From contig JAFTDT010000059.1 in assembly GCA_017453985.1 (NCBI GenBank), positions 1 through 33,920 on the forward strand: a stretch of 33,920 bases of DNA. Direction: 5' to 3'. This document shows positions 16,839 through 24,872 of this stretch, in pieces. The notes beneath the pieces are model-generated. The model saw nothing but the letters and a program-made list of their open reading frames with translations, was not told the DNA's origin and made no database searches. A program made the position numbers and the translations under genes. Position 1 is the first letter of the stretch, and each line of letters opens with the position of its first letter. This DNA comes from Clostridia bacterium (GTDB lineage Bacteria > Bacillota > Clostridia > Oscillospirales > Butyricicoccaceae).

Positions 16839-18065
16839 TCACCTCAATATTTCCTTGCGTATCAGGTCGAGCGCCGCGCTGGCGGCAAAATGGCGCACTC
16901 TGGCGCGGTCGCGGGCATAGCGGCTCGGCATGGCGACGACCTTTTCGCCGCCGGCGTGCGAGAGGGCGATATACACCAGCCCCACGGGCTTGCCTTCGCT
17001 GGCGTCCGGTCCGGCGACGCCGGTCACGGACAGCCCGATATCGGCGCCGGACAGGGCGCGCACGCCGCGCGCCATCTCCAGAGCGGTTTCCTCGCTGACG
17101 GCGCCGTGGGCGGCGAGCGTGGCGGGAGAAACGCCGAGCATGCGCTCCTTCGCCGCCGCGGAATAGCTCACGCAGCCCCAGCCGAAGCAGGCGGAGCTGC
17201 CGGGTATGTCGGTTATGCGCTTGGCAAGCAGCCCGCCGGTGCAGGACTCCGCCAGCGCCAGCGTCAGTCTGCGCTCCGTCAGTCCGCGAACGACTACCTC
17301 CTCCAAGGAAGAAACGTCGATGCCATATACCGCGTCGCCCAGTATCTCGCAGATGCGCGATACGACGGGGCGGCAGAGGCTCTCCGCGTGCTCCCGCGTG
17401 CGGCCTCTGGCGGTCACGCGCACCTCGCACTCGCCCTCCTTGGCATAAGGCGCGGCGGTCACGCCCTTGAGAGTGTCGAGATAGGGCTTTAGCATCGTTT
17501 CCATGGAGGACTCGCCAATGCCGTATATTTTTATATAATTGGAGGATATCACGCCGTCGTTCAGACTCTCCAGATAGGGCAGAGCGCGCTGGCGAAACAT
17601 CGGCGTGCATTCACGCGGAGGACCGGGCAGCATGATGACGTGGCAGCCCTCGGCGTAAAAGGCGCAGCCCGGCGCCGTGCCCCAATCGTTCACCAGCATG
17701 GTGCTGCCCTCCGGCAGCCACGCCTGCTTTTCATTGTTGGGCGTCATGCCCGGCCCCATGCGCTCGCGCAGGCGCTTCATCGCGTCCTCGTCGCAGTACA
17801 GGCGCTTGCCGAAGGCGGCGGCGATGGTCTCCTTGGTCAGGTCGTCCGCCGTGGGGCCAAGCCCGCCGGTGGTGATGATTATATCCGCACGGCGCTTGGC
17901 GATATCCAGCGCGGCGGAGAGCCGTGCCGGGTTGTCGCCGCAGACCGTGTGGTAGTATACGTCTATCCCGTGCTCGGACAGCCCCTGCGATATCACCTGA
18001 GCGTCCGTGTTGCTTATCTCGCCGAGCAGCAGCTCGGTGCCGACTGCCAATATTTCACATACCAT
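16839..18065 (-). CDS. cinA: CinA: ADP-ribose pyrophosphatase / NMN deamidase
   Basis: 408 residues; the ATG follows GGGGTGAAAAGCC. The N-terminal domain (1-165) is the molybdopterin-binding-like fold (ILAVGTELLLGEISNTDAQV, TTGGLGPTADDLTKE). The C-terminal domain (about 255-405) is the PncC-type amidase (LAESCTGGLLAKRITDIPGS, VSYSAAAKERMLGV, SVTGVAGPD). CinA proteins recycle pyridine nucleotides by hydrolysing ADP-ribose and deamidating NMN, and in competent bacteria the gene is induced with recA. The neighbouring Nudix gene has a related substrate class, which makes a functional link plausible. It starts 6 nt after thiI. Confidence 0.95.
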   Translation of the reverse strand: MVCEILAVGTELLLGEISNTDAQVISQGLSEHGIDVYYHTVCGDNPARLSAALDIAKRRADIIITTGGLGPTADDLTKETIAAAFGKRLYCDEDAMKRLRERMGPGMTPNNEKQAWLPEGSTMLVNDWGTAPGCAFYAEGCHVIMLPGPPRECTPMFRQRALPYLESLNDGVISSNYIKIYGIGESSMETMLKPYLDTLKGVTAAPYAKEGECEVRVTARGRTREHAESLCRPVVSRICEILGDAVYGIDVSSLEEVVVRGLTERRLTLALAESCTGGLLAKRITDIPGSSACFGWGCVSYSAAAKERMLGVSPATLAAHGAVSEETALEMARGVRALSGADIGLSVTGVAGPDASEGKPVGLVYIALSHAGGEKVVAMPSRYARDRARVRHFAASAALDLIRKEILR

Positions 18066-18071
18066 GGCTTT

Positions 18072-19238
18072 TCACCCCAATGTTATCCTTTCCGTATTTT
18101 CCACGGCTTTATTCACCAGCGTTTCCACATCCAGCGCCTCTTCCTGCTTCAGCACATTTTCCGGACGCGGCTTGGTCTGAGGATGCTTGGGCGTAAAGAC
18201 CGTGCAGCAGTCCTCATATGGGAGGATGGATGTTTCGAAGGTGCCGATTTTCTGCGACACCGTGACGATCTCATCCTTGTCCATGCCGATGAGCGGACGG
18301 AACACCGGCATTTCGCACACCGCGTCGGTGACGCAGAGCGACTGTAGCGTTTGACTCGCTACCTGACCGAGACTCTCGCCGGTTATCAGCGCGGAGCAGT
18401 TCTGCCGCTCTGCCACTTGCTGGGCTATGCGCATCATCATGCGGCGCATGATAATGGTGAAATAATCCTCGCTGCAATTTGCGCGTATCGCCGTCTGTAT
18501 TTCGGTGAAGGGAACTACGCTTACGGTTATCTTGCCGCAGTAGCCGGCGAGTATTTCCGCAAGATCCAGCACCTTCTGCTTTGCCTCCATGGAGGTGTAA
18601 GGATAGCTGAAAAAATGCACGGCGCCCAGCTCCAGCCCGCGCTTTGCCATCATATAGCCTGCCACGGGCGAGTCTATCCCGCCGGAGAGCAGCAGCATGG
18701 CGCGTCCGGCGGTACCGGTGGGTATGCCGCCCGCGCCGGGCGTCCGTCCGGCGCTGACAAAGGCGTATTTCTCGCGTACCTCCACGCGCACGAGGACATC
18801 CGGATCGTCCATTTTGGGCGTAAGATGCGGGTACATGTCGTGCAGATATCCGCCAACCTCTGCGCCTATCTGCGGCGAGGTGAGGGGGAAACGCTTGTCA
18901 GCTCGCCGCGCCTCTACCTTGAAGGTGCGCGGCTGCGAAAAGGTCTCGCGCAGATATTCTCCGGCGACGCGCATGATGCCCTCCGGCGTCTTTTCGCACA
19001 CGGCGGCGCGGGAAACGGAGACGATGCCGAATATCTTCTTCGCCGCCGCCAGCGCCGGCTCCAGCGGCGCACCCTCCGCCGGCTCTACGTATATTATCGA
19101 CTGGCTGGACGAAACGCTGTATTCGCCGAGCGGCTTGAGCCTCCGGCGCACCGTCGTGACCAGCTTTTCTTCAAATATGTAGCGGTTGAGCCCCTTGAGC
19201 ACCAGCTAGCCGCATTTTAAAAGAAATATTTCCTGCAT
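18072..19238 (-). CDS. thiI: tRNA 4-thiouridine synthase ThiI, interrupted by in-frame TAG at codon 11
   Basis: The full family frame starts at the ATG at 19238, which has GGAGG 5 nt upstream, and begins MQEIFLLKCG. The next codon (19206-19208) is TAG; then comes LVLKGLNRYIFEEKL. Relatives read GE[LIM] here, so TAG replaces a conserved Glu (one base from GAG). A GTG at 19202 could restart translation two codons later, giving 376 residues without the first strand. The rest is intact: ferredoxin-like/THUMP region to about 160, PP-loop SGGIDSP (173-179 counted from the GTG), and the Cys of YEDCCTVF. There is no C-terminal rhodanese domain. ThiI adenylates U8 of tRNA and inserts sulfur supplied by the cysteine desulfurase encoded 14 nt upstream. 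Either a nonsense mutation, a sequencing error, readthrough or reinitiation is possible. Confidence 0.9.
19206..19208 (-). other. In-frame amber codon within thiI
   Basis: Plus-strand CTA reads TAG on the minus strand, in phase with both the ATG at 19238 and the downstream thiI frame. The frame is closed only here. Confidence 0.9.
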
Positions 19239-19252
19239 ATTGACCTCCAATG

Positions 19253-20374
19253 TCAAAAAAGCGTCAGCGCCTGCCGCAGCGCGGCGCAGAAGCGCGCAAC
19301 GTCCTCTTCGCTGTTTTCCGGCGAAAAGCTGACGCGCAGCGCGCTGTCGATCCGTTCCCCCGGCAGCCGCATCGCCTTGAGCACATGAGACTGCCTGCCC
19401 CGCGCACAGGCGGAGCCGCCGCTGACGCAGACGCCGCTGTCGCTCAGCACGCGGATAAGCACCTCACTGCGGGCGGGCGGGAAGGAGAGATTTATGATAT
19501 AGGGAGAAGAATTCTCCGGTGAGTTCACGGTATATTTTATTCCCTCAAGCGAGGCGAGCAGCAGCGCGCGCAGCTTTTCCGCACGCCGGAAATTTTCGTC
19601 CATGCCGGCGCGCGCCTCGCGGCACGCCGCGCCGAAGGCTGCTGCCTGCGGCACGCCCTCGGTGCCGCTGCGCATGCCGCGCTCCTGTTCGCCGCCGTGT
19701 ATCAGGGGCTGCAGCTTCAGCCCCGCTCGAACGTACAGCGCGCCGCAGCCCTTCATGCCGCCTATCTTGTGCGCGGACACGCCCAGCATGTCCACGTTTT
19801 TCAGATTGACGGGCAGCTTGCAGAACGCCTGCACGGCGTCGAGATAAAACAGGGCCTGCGGGCATTTGCGCTTCAGCTCCGCCGCCGCGGCTTCATAGGG
19901 CATGGTGGCGCCGGTCTCGTTGTTGACCGCCATCATGCAGAGCAGCGAGGTATCCTCGCGCAGCGCCTCCGCGATGCGCTCCGCCGGGAGCGAGCCGTCC
20001 CGCTCCGGCGGGACGAGCGTTATCTCCCAGCCTTGATTTTTCAGATAATTCAGCGTTTTCAGAGTGGCGTCATGCTCTATCTGCGTGGAGACGATATGCC
20101 TGCCGCGAAAGGCGTTTTTGGCGGCTCCGGCGAGTATCGCGGTATTCGTGCTTTCACTGCCGCCGGAGGTGAAAAATATCTCATCCGGCGCGGCTCCCAG
20201 CGCCAAAGCCAGCTCGCCGCGCGCTCCCTCCAGCAGCCGTCTTGCCTCCGCGCCCATAAAGTGCAGGGAGGAGGGGTTGCCGTAGCAGGCGCGCATCGCC
20301 TCCGCCGCGGCGGCAGCCGCCGCTTCGCAGACGCGGGTGGTGGAGGCGTTGTCGAGATAGATCAGCTCTCTCAT
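19253..20374 (-). CDS. Cysteine desulfurase (NifS/IscS family), partner of ThiI
   Basis: 373 residues; the start overlaps the glnS stop by 4 nt. It is a PLP enzyme that removes sulfur from cysteine as a protein persulfide. Visible marks are YLDNASTT at the N-terminus, GNPSSLH, TSGGSESTN, the His of QIEHDA, YLDAVQ, the PLP lysine Lys203 in SAHKIGG, and the catalytic Cys323 in SGGSACARG. The short active-site loop and the thiI gene 14 nt downstream match the NifZ-ThiI pair of B. subtilis, in which a dedicated desulfurase feeds tRNA thiolation. A wider role in Fe-S assembly cannot be excluded. Confidence 0.94.
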   Translation of the reverse strand: MRELIYLDNASTTRVCEAAAAAAAEAMRACYGNPSSLHFMGAEARRLLEGARGELALALGAAPDEIFFTSGGSESTNTAILAGAAKNAFRGRHIVSTQIEHDATLKTLNYLKNQGWEITLVPPERDGSLPAERIAEALREDTSLLCMMAVNNETGATMPYEAAAAELKRKCPQALFYLDAVQAFCKLPVNLKNVDMLGVSAHKIGGMKGCGALYVRAGLKLQPLIHGGEQERGMRSGTEGVPQAAAFGAACREARAGMDENFRRAEKLRALLLASLEGIKYTVNSPENSSPYIINLSFPPARSEVLIRVLSDSGVCVSGGSACARGRQSHVLKAMRLPGERIDSALRVSFSPENSEEDVARFCAALRQALTLF

Positions 20375-22032
20375 TTGTTGGCTTTTGCCCAGCTATCCTT
20401 GAGCGTGACCGTGCGGTTGAAAATGATATGTTCCGCCGTGCTGTCCTTGTCGGCGCAGAAATACCCCAGCCGCATGAACTGGAAGCTGTCTCCGCTCTGC
20501 ACGGACTTGAGGCTCGCTTCTATCTTGCAGCCGCGCAGCACGGCGAGCGACTCCGGATTGAGACAGGTGGTGAAATCCTCGGCGGCGTCCGGGTCGGGGT
20601 CGCTGAAAAGGTTGGAGTACAGGCGCACCTCGGCGTCGCCGCAGGTCAGGCTGTCCACCCAATGTATGGTTCCCTTTATCTTGCGTCCGTCGGCGGCGTT
20701 GCCCCCGCGCGAGTCCATGTCGCAGTCGGCGTATATCGTGGTAATGCGCCCGCTTTCATCCTTGTCGCAGCCGGTGCATTTGATGATATACGCACCCTTG
20801 AGCCGCACCTCGCCGCCCACGAACAGGCGGTTGTACTTGGGTACGGGCACCTCCATGAAGTCCTCGCGTTCTATCCACAAATCGCGGGAAAAGCTCACGC
20901 TGCGCGTGCCGTCCTCGGGGCGCTCGGGGTTGTTCTCCACCTCAAAGCTCTCGCTCTGTCCGGCGGGATAATTGTTCAGCACCAGCCGCACGGGGTCGAG
21001 CACTGCCATCACGCGGCGGGCGTTCGCGTTCAGATCCTCGCGGATGCAATGCTCCAAAAAGGCGTATTCCACGGTGCTGGACACCTTGGCGACGCCCACG
21101 CGGTCTACGAAATTGCGTATCGAAAGGGGCGTATATCCGCGGCGGCGCAGCCCGCAGAGGGTCGGCATGCGCGGGTCGTCCCAGCCGTTCACCAGATTTT
21201 CCTCCACCAGACGGCGCAGCTTGCGCTTGCTCATAACGGTGTAATTGATGCCGAGTCTGGCGAACTCTATCTGACGCGGGCGCGAGGGCACGGGGCAGTT
21301 GTTTATCACCCAGTCGTACAGCGGGCGGTGATCAGCATAGTCCAGCGAGCAGAGGGAATGCGTGATGCCCTCGATGGCGTCCTGTATCGGGTGGGCAAAG
21401 TCATACATGGGGAAGATGCACCATTTATTGCCCTGACGGTGGTGGTCGATAAAGCGTATGCGGTACAGTACCGGGTCGCGCATGTTGAAGTTGCCGGAGG
21501 CGAGGTCTATCTTCGCCCGCAGCGTCATGCTGCCCTCCGCGTGCTTGCCCTCGCGCATCTCGCGGAAGAGGCGCAGGTTTTCCTCCACAGGGCGGTCGCG
21601 GTAGGGGCTGACCGCCGGATGCGTCAGGTCGCCGCGCTTTTCGCGGAACTCCTCCGGCGTCAGCTCGCAGACGTAGGCAAGCCCCTTGTTTATGAGATGC
21701 TCGGCATATTCGTAGGTCTGCTCAAAGTAATCCGAGCCATAGAACATCCTGTCGTCCCAGGAAAAGCCCAGCCAGCGGATATCCTCTTGTATGGCGTCCA
21801 CATACTCGGTGTCCTCCTTGGCGGGGTTGGTGTCGTCAAAGCGGAGGTTGCACAGCCCGTTATATTTCTGTGCGGTGCCGAAGTCTATGCACAGCGCCTT
21901 GCAGTGACCGATGTGCAGATATCCGTTCGGCTCCGGCGGAAAGCGGGTGTGCACGTGGTCGTACACGCCTTCGGCGAGGTCTTTGTCTATAAAATCATGT
22001 ATGAAGTTTCCGGCAAAGAGGTTTTCCATCAT
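20371..22032 (-). CDS. glnS: Glutaminyl-tRNA synthetase GlnRS
   Basis: 553 residues. The first of two adjacent ATGs (22032) is 7 nt from AAAAGGAG and lies directly after the gltX stop (TGAATG). Class I synthetase signatures: HIGH at 40-43 in PPEPNGYLHIGHCKA and MSKRK at about 267-271. The Rossmann part (LRFDDTNPAKED, IQEDIRWLGF) and the C-terminal beta-barrels of the GlnRS type (VPVPKYNRLF, GCKIEASL, DSFQFMRLGYFC) are intact. It charges tRNA-Gln directly. Most Bacillota make Gln-tRNA through GatCAB, and clostridial GlnRS genes are generally regarded as acquired. Coupled to gltX, which makes the related Glu-tRNA. Confidence 0.97.
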   Translation of the reverse strand: MMENLFAGNFIHDFIDKDLAEGVYDHVHTRFPPEPNGYLHIGHCKALCIDFGTAQKYNGLCNLRFDDTNPAKEDTEYVDAIQEDIRWLGFSWDDRMFYGSDYFEQTYEYAEHLINKGLAYVCELTPEEFREKRGDLTHPAVSPYRDRPVEENLRLFREMREGKHAEGSMTLRAKIDLASGNFNMRDPVLYRIRFIDHHRQGNKWCIFPMYDFAHPIQDAIEGITHSLCSLDYADHRPLYDWVINNCPVPSRPRQIEFARLGINYTVMSKRKLRRLVEENLVNGWDDPRMPTLCGLRRRGYTPLSIRNFVDRVGVAKVSSTVEYAFLEHCIREDLNANARRVMAVLDPVRLVLNNYPAGQSESFEVENNPERPEDGTRSVSFSRDLWIEREDFMEVPVPKYNRLFVGGEVRLKGAYIIKCTGCDKDESGRITTIYADCDMDSRGGNAADGRKIKGTIHWVDSLTCGDAEVRLYSNLFSDPDPDAAEDFTTCLNPESLAVLRGCKIEASLKSVQSGDSFQFMRLGYFCADKDSTAEHIIFNRTVTLKDSWAKANK

Positions 22033-23688
22033 TCAGCACTCCTTTTCCATATAATCCTTTATGCGGGCGAGGCAGCGCTCCTGTCCCAGCAGCGCCGTGA
22101 TGGCGTGCAGATCGGGGGTATTCAGTCTGCCGGTGAGAGCCATGCGTATCACGGCGCTCACGTCGCCGACATGCCCGCGGTATTGCTCCGGCGACTCCTT
22201 ATATTGCTTTACGTCGGGGCAAAAGCCCAGCGGCGCGCACAGCCCGCGTATCTTTTCAAACCATGTATCCTTGTCGTCGGCGGCGTCCAGCACCTCCAGA
22301 TACGCCTGAAGTATCGCCCGCCGCGTCTCGCCGTCCGGCAGCGTGTCGGCGCTCTCGCGCGTCAGCATATCGTCAAAGAAATAGGACGCATATCCGCGCA
22401 CGTCGCTCCATTTGGCGATGTCCTTGCGCGGCTTCTTGCCGCCGCGGTCGATGGCGAATATGCCGGCGGCAAAGCTCTTGTCCGCGCTCAGCCGCGCGTA
22501 AAGGTCGGCGTCGTACTCCTTCGCCCAAGCCAGAACACTCTCGCACACCTCCTCCGCCGTCATGCGGGAGATGACCTCGGCGGAGACGCTTTGCAGCTTG
22601 ACGAGGTCAAACAGCGCGCCGGACAGGCTCATTTTTTTGAGCGAGAAGGGGAACTCGCTGCAGGGCGCCTCGCGGTTCTGCCGCCGCCAGTCCTCAAAGC
22701 CGGAGTTGGCGATGGTCAGCAGATATTCCGTCACGGCGGAGGCAGGATAGCCCTGCTCGGAAAAATAGCTCACCGCCGCTTCGGGGTCCTTGCGCTTGCT
22801 CAGCTTGCGCTTTGCGCCGCCGTCCTCCTTCATGAGGGGGGAGACGTGCGCGTATTTTGGAGTTTTAAGCCCGCATAGCCAGAAAAGCTGGAGATGTATC
22901 GGTGCGGAGGCGACCCACTCCTCTCCGCGGATCACCTGTGTGACGCGCATGAGGGTGTCATCCACCACATGGGCGAAATGATAGGTCGGGATGCCGTCGC
23001 TCTTCAGCAGCACCACGTCGATGAAGTTCTCCTCCATCTCTATCTCGCCGCGTATCACGTCGCGCAGCTTGACGCGCCCGCCGGGCTTGCCGGGGGAACG
23101 CAGACGGACGACGTAGGGCTTGCCCGCGTCCACCAGCGCCTTGATTTCGTCATAGCTGCGGCTGCGGCACTTCTCCGCGTATTCGCCCCAATAGCCGGGC
23201 GTCACGCCGGCTTGCTCCTGCCGGGCACGGTACTCCGCCAGCTCGTCCTCCGTGCAGAAGCAGGGATATGCCAGCCCGCGCTCTACCAAATCCTTGCAGA
23301 ACACATGATACAGCTCTGCACGCATGCTTTGTCGGTAAGGTCCGTATGCGCCCTGCTCGCCGCCGGGCAGCACGCCCTCGTCAAAATATATGCCGAAGTC
23401 CGAAAGACCGCGGACGATAAGCTCCGCGCCGCCCTCGACCTCTCTTTTCTTGTCGGTGTCCTCGATGCGGAGTATCACGCGCCCGCCGCTGAGATGGGCG
23501 GCGCGCTCTGCCACCAGCGAGGTAAAAACATTGCCGATGTGCATAAATCCCGTCGGGCTGGGGGCAAAGCGGGTCACGACCGCGCCCTCCGGCAGCTCGC
23601 GGGGCGGATATACCTGCTCCATGAGCTGGGCAGGCGTCTGGGTGATGTGGGGAAACAAAAGCTGCGCTAAGCGTGCGCTGTCAGACAT
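22033..23688 (-). CDS. gltX: Glutamyl-tRNA synthetase GluRS, long clostridial form
   Basis: 551 residues; GGGAG lies 9 nt before the ATG. Class I signatures: FAPSPTGFMHIGN (HIGH variant at 50-53) and KRKLSKR at about 293-299. At the front are about 36 residues that precede VVTRFAPSPTG, where most GluRS proteins start within a few residues of this motif; with other insertions this makes the protein about 65 residues longer than the usual 485. The anticodon-binding helical part is C-terminal. It attaches Glu to tRNA-Glu. First gene of the long minus-strand operon, directly behind a strong promoter. No T-box leader precedes it, as the leader is short. Confidence 0.95.
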   Translation of the reverse strand: MSDSARLAQLLFPHITQTPAQLMEQVYPPRELPEGAVVTRFAPSPTGFMHIGNVFTSLVAERAAHLSGGRVILRIEDTDKKREVEGGAELIVRGLSDFGIYFDEGVLPGGEQGAYGPYRQSMRAELYHVFCKDLVERGLAYPCFCTEDELAEYRARQEQAGVTPGYWGEYAEKCRSRSYDEIKALVDAGKPYVVRLRSPGKPGGRVKLRDVIRGEIEMEENFIDVVLLKSDGIPTYHFAHVVDDTLMRVTQVIRGEEWVASAPIHLQLFWLCGLKTPKYAHVSPLMKEDGGAKRKLSKRKDPEAAVSYFSEQGYPASAVTEYLLTIANSGFEDWRRQNREAPCSEFPFSLKKMSLSGALFDLVKLQSVSAEVISRMTAEEVCESVLAWAKEYDADLYARLSADKSFAAGIFAIDRGGKKPRKDIAKWSDVRGYASYFFDDMLTRESADTLPDGETRRAILQAYLEVLDAADDKDTWFEKIRGLCAPLGFCPDVKQYKESPEQYRGHVGDVSAVIRMALTGRLNTPDLHAITALLGQERCLARIKDYMEKEC

Positions 23689-23733
23689 ATGATATCACTC
23701 CCGAATGATTTTTAAAACATAACTTATCATCTT

Positions 23734-23762
23734 ATTATATCGCTGAAATCGCGGAATGGCAA
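23734..23762 (-). promoter_or_regulatory. SigA promoter of the gltX operon
   Basis: On the minus strand TTGCCA (23757-23762), a 17-nt spacer and TATAAT (23734-23739), about 45 nt before the gltX start. It is the only strong promoter seen for the ten genes from gltX to yycI. Confidence 0.87.
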
Positions 23763-23812
23763 TAAAAAGATGAACAAATCAGCGCAAATAAAATCGGACG
23801 CAATAAAAAGAC

Positions 23813-23841
23813 TTGTAATTTTTGGAAAACGGTGGTATCAT
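23813..23841 (+). promoter_or_regulatory. SigA promoter of the aquaporin gene
   Basis: TTGTAA (23813-23818), a 17-nt spacer ending in TGG, and TATCAT (23836-23841), about 25 nt before the start codon. It diverges from the gltX promoter, with about 50 nt between the two -35 boxes. Confidence 0.7.
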
Positions 23842-23866
23842 TCATAACGTAAAGGAGGGAATACCC

Positions 23867-24562
23867 ATGAAAAAGTATTTAGCAGAGTGTATTGGTACCA
23901 TGGTGCTCGTAGTCCTCGGCTGCGGCACCGCGATGCTCGTCGGCTGTGACGCTGCGAGCGGAGGCGGATATATCCTGACGGCGCTTGCCTTTGGTCTGTC
24001 CATCGTGGCGATGGCGTATTCCATCGGCAACATCTCCGGCTGCCACATCAATCCGGCGGTTTCGCTCGGCGTGCTGCTCAGCGGCGGCATGAGCGGCAAG
24101 GATTTTCTGTGCTACGTCATTTCCCAGTGCATCGGCGGCTTCGCCGGCGCGGGCGTGCTTGCCCTGATATTCAATCTCGGCAGCGTCAAGGATATGACCG
24201 GCGGCTTCGGCTCCAACGGTCTCGCCGGCGTAGGCGGCAACGCCATCGCCGGACTGCTGGTCGAGATAGTGCTGACCTTCATCTTCGTGATCAATATCCT
24301 CGGCGTCACGTCCAAGAAGGCGTCGCACGGCTCTTTCGGCGGACTGGTCATCGGTCTGACGCTGGTGGGCGTGCACATCCTCGGCATCGGACTTACCGGC
24401 ACCTCCGTGAACCCCGCGAGGAGCCTCGGTCCCGCGCTCGTCGCCGCCTTTTCCGGCAACAGCGCCCCGATAGCGGATATCTGGGTGTTCATCGCAGGTC
24501 CGCTGGTGGGCGCCGCGCTTGCAGCGGTCGTCTACAAGGCGCTGGAGCCCAAGAAAAACTGA
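23867..24562 (+). CDS. aqpZ: Aquaporin, AqpZ-type water channel
   Basis: 231 residues from the ATG after AAAGGAGGG. Six hydrophobic helices with the two half-helix motifs NPA at 62-64 (SGCHINPAVS) and 182-184 (TSVNPARS). The selectivity-filter positions, aligned by eye to E. coli AqpZ, read Phe42, His170, Thr179 and Arg185. This is the orthodox water-channel set, not the Trp/Gly/Phe/Arg set of glycerol facilitators. It should mediate fast water flow across the inner membrane during osmotic change. A single-gene unit between its own promoter and a strong terminator. Confidence 0.94.
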   Translation: MKKYLAECIGTMVLVVLGCGTAMLVGCDAASGGGYILTALAFGLSIVAMAYSIGNISGCHINPAVSLGVLLSGGMSGKDFLCYVISQCIGGFAGAGVLALIFNLGSVKDMTGGFGSNGLAGVGGNAIAGLLVEIVLTFIFVINILGVTSKKASHGSFGGLVIGLTLVGVHILGIGLTGTSVNPARSLGPALVAAFSGNSAPIADIWVFIAGPLVGAALAAVVYKALEPKKN

Positions 24563-24572
24563 ATAGAAGCGT

Positions 24573-24606
24573 AAAAAATCTGCCCCGACAGGGGGCAGAT
24601 TTTTTT
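24573..24606. terminator. Bidirectional terminator between aqpZ and the resistance operon
   Basis: A 9-bp stem (24578-24586 with 24592-24600) is extended by A-T pairs; six A residues lie on the left and six T residues on the right. It ends aqpZ on the plus strand and the minus-strand operon coming from the right. Confidence 0.9.
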
Positions 24607-24658
24607 ATGCCTTGAAATTGATTGCGCGATATCTTTACCTGAGACGTACTGTAAATTT

Positions 24659-24748
24659 TTACTTCTTTTTATCTTTGCTTTTGCCGTATAAAGAACAGAT
24701 GACTGCAGTGATCGCGGCACAGATTGCCGTTATGATCGGTATGCTCGT
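24659..24748 (-). CDS. Possible 29-residue membrane peptide with ACG in the start position
   Basis: GGGAG (24757-24761 on the minus strand) is followed after 8 nt by ACG, then a frame coding SIPIITAICAAITAVICSLY and a charged tail GKSKDKKK before TAA. This is one membrane helix plus a Lys-rich tail, as in many small membrane peptides. If the ACG was once ATG, this is a gene that lost its start; otherwise ACG initiation would be needed. The same frame can be traced upstream to an ATG at 24856, but that part crosses the permease remnant out of its original phase. No homologue is recognised. Confidence 0.3.
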   Translation of the reverse strand, partial: TSIPIITAICAAITAVICSLYGKSKDKKK

Positions 24749-24784
24749 TTTTTTGTCTCCCTTCCGATAATAGGCGCTTAACCA

Positions 24785-24852
24785 TTCTGCGGGCTTGCTT
24801 TTGGCGTGCCGTGTCATTGCGCGATGCGGCAATATGCTCTTGCCGTCAGCGT
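24785..24852 (-). pseudogene. Remnant of a second BceB-type permease gene (3' end only)
   Basis: Bases 24791-24850 match 25621-25680 at 51 of 60 positions by my count. Read in the permease phase, the remnant gives LTARAYCRIAQ and a stop, against LTARAYYRIVE and a stop at the true permease end. The match also covers about 25 nt after the stop codon. It starts 20 nt after the stop of the NisI-like lipoprotein gene. The 24607-24872 interval holds nothing else except the possible small peptide. Confidence 0.85.
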
Positions 24853-24872
24853 TCAATTGTATCGGCTTCTTG

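Noticed and set aside
19200..19240. Selenocysteine insertion in thiI
   Set aside because: The codon is TAG, not TGA, and relatives have Glu here, not Cys.
20428..22878. Very long plus-strand open frame (over 800 codons) opposite glnS and gltX
   Set aside because: It lies fully antisense to two highly conserved enzymes, is His/Val/Ala-rich without any family motif, and has no ribosome site. In GC-rich coding DNA such mirror frames are expected. The same holds for long plus-strand frames at 6666-8141, 13898-17492, 25419-27671 and 30801-32054, and for the minus-strand frame opposite the alcohol dehydrogenase.
23689..23866. T-box or other tRNA-sensing leader before gltX
   Set aside because: The leader after the -10 box is only about 45 nt, with no Stem I, no antiterminator and no T-run. 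It is too short for a T-box.
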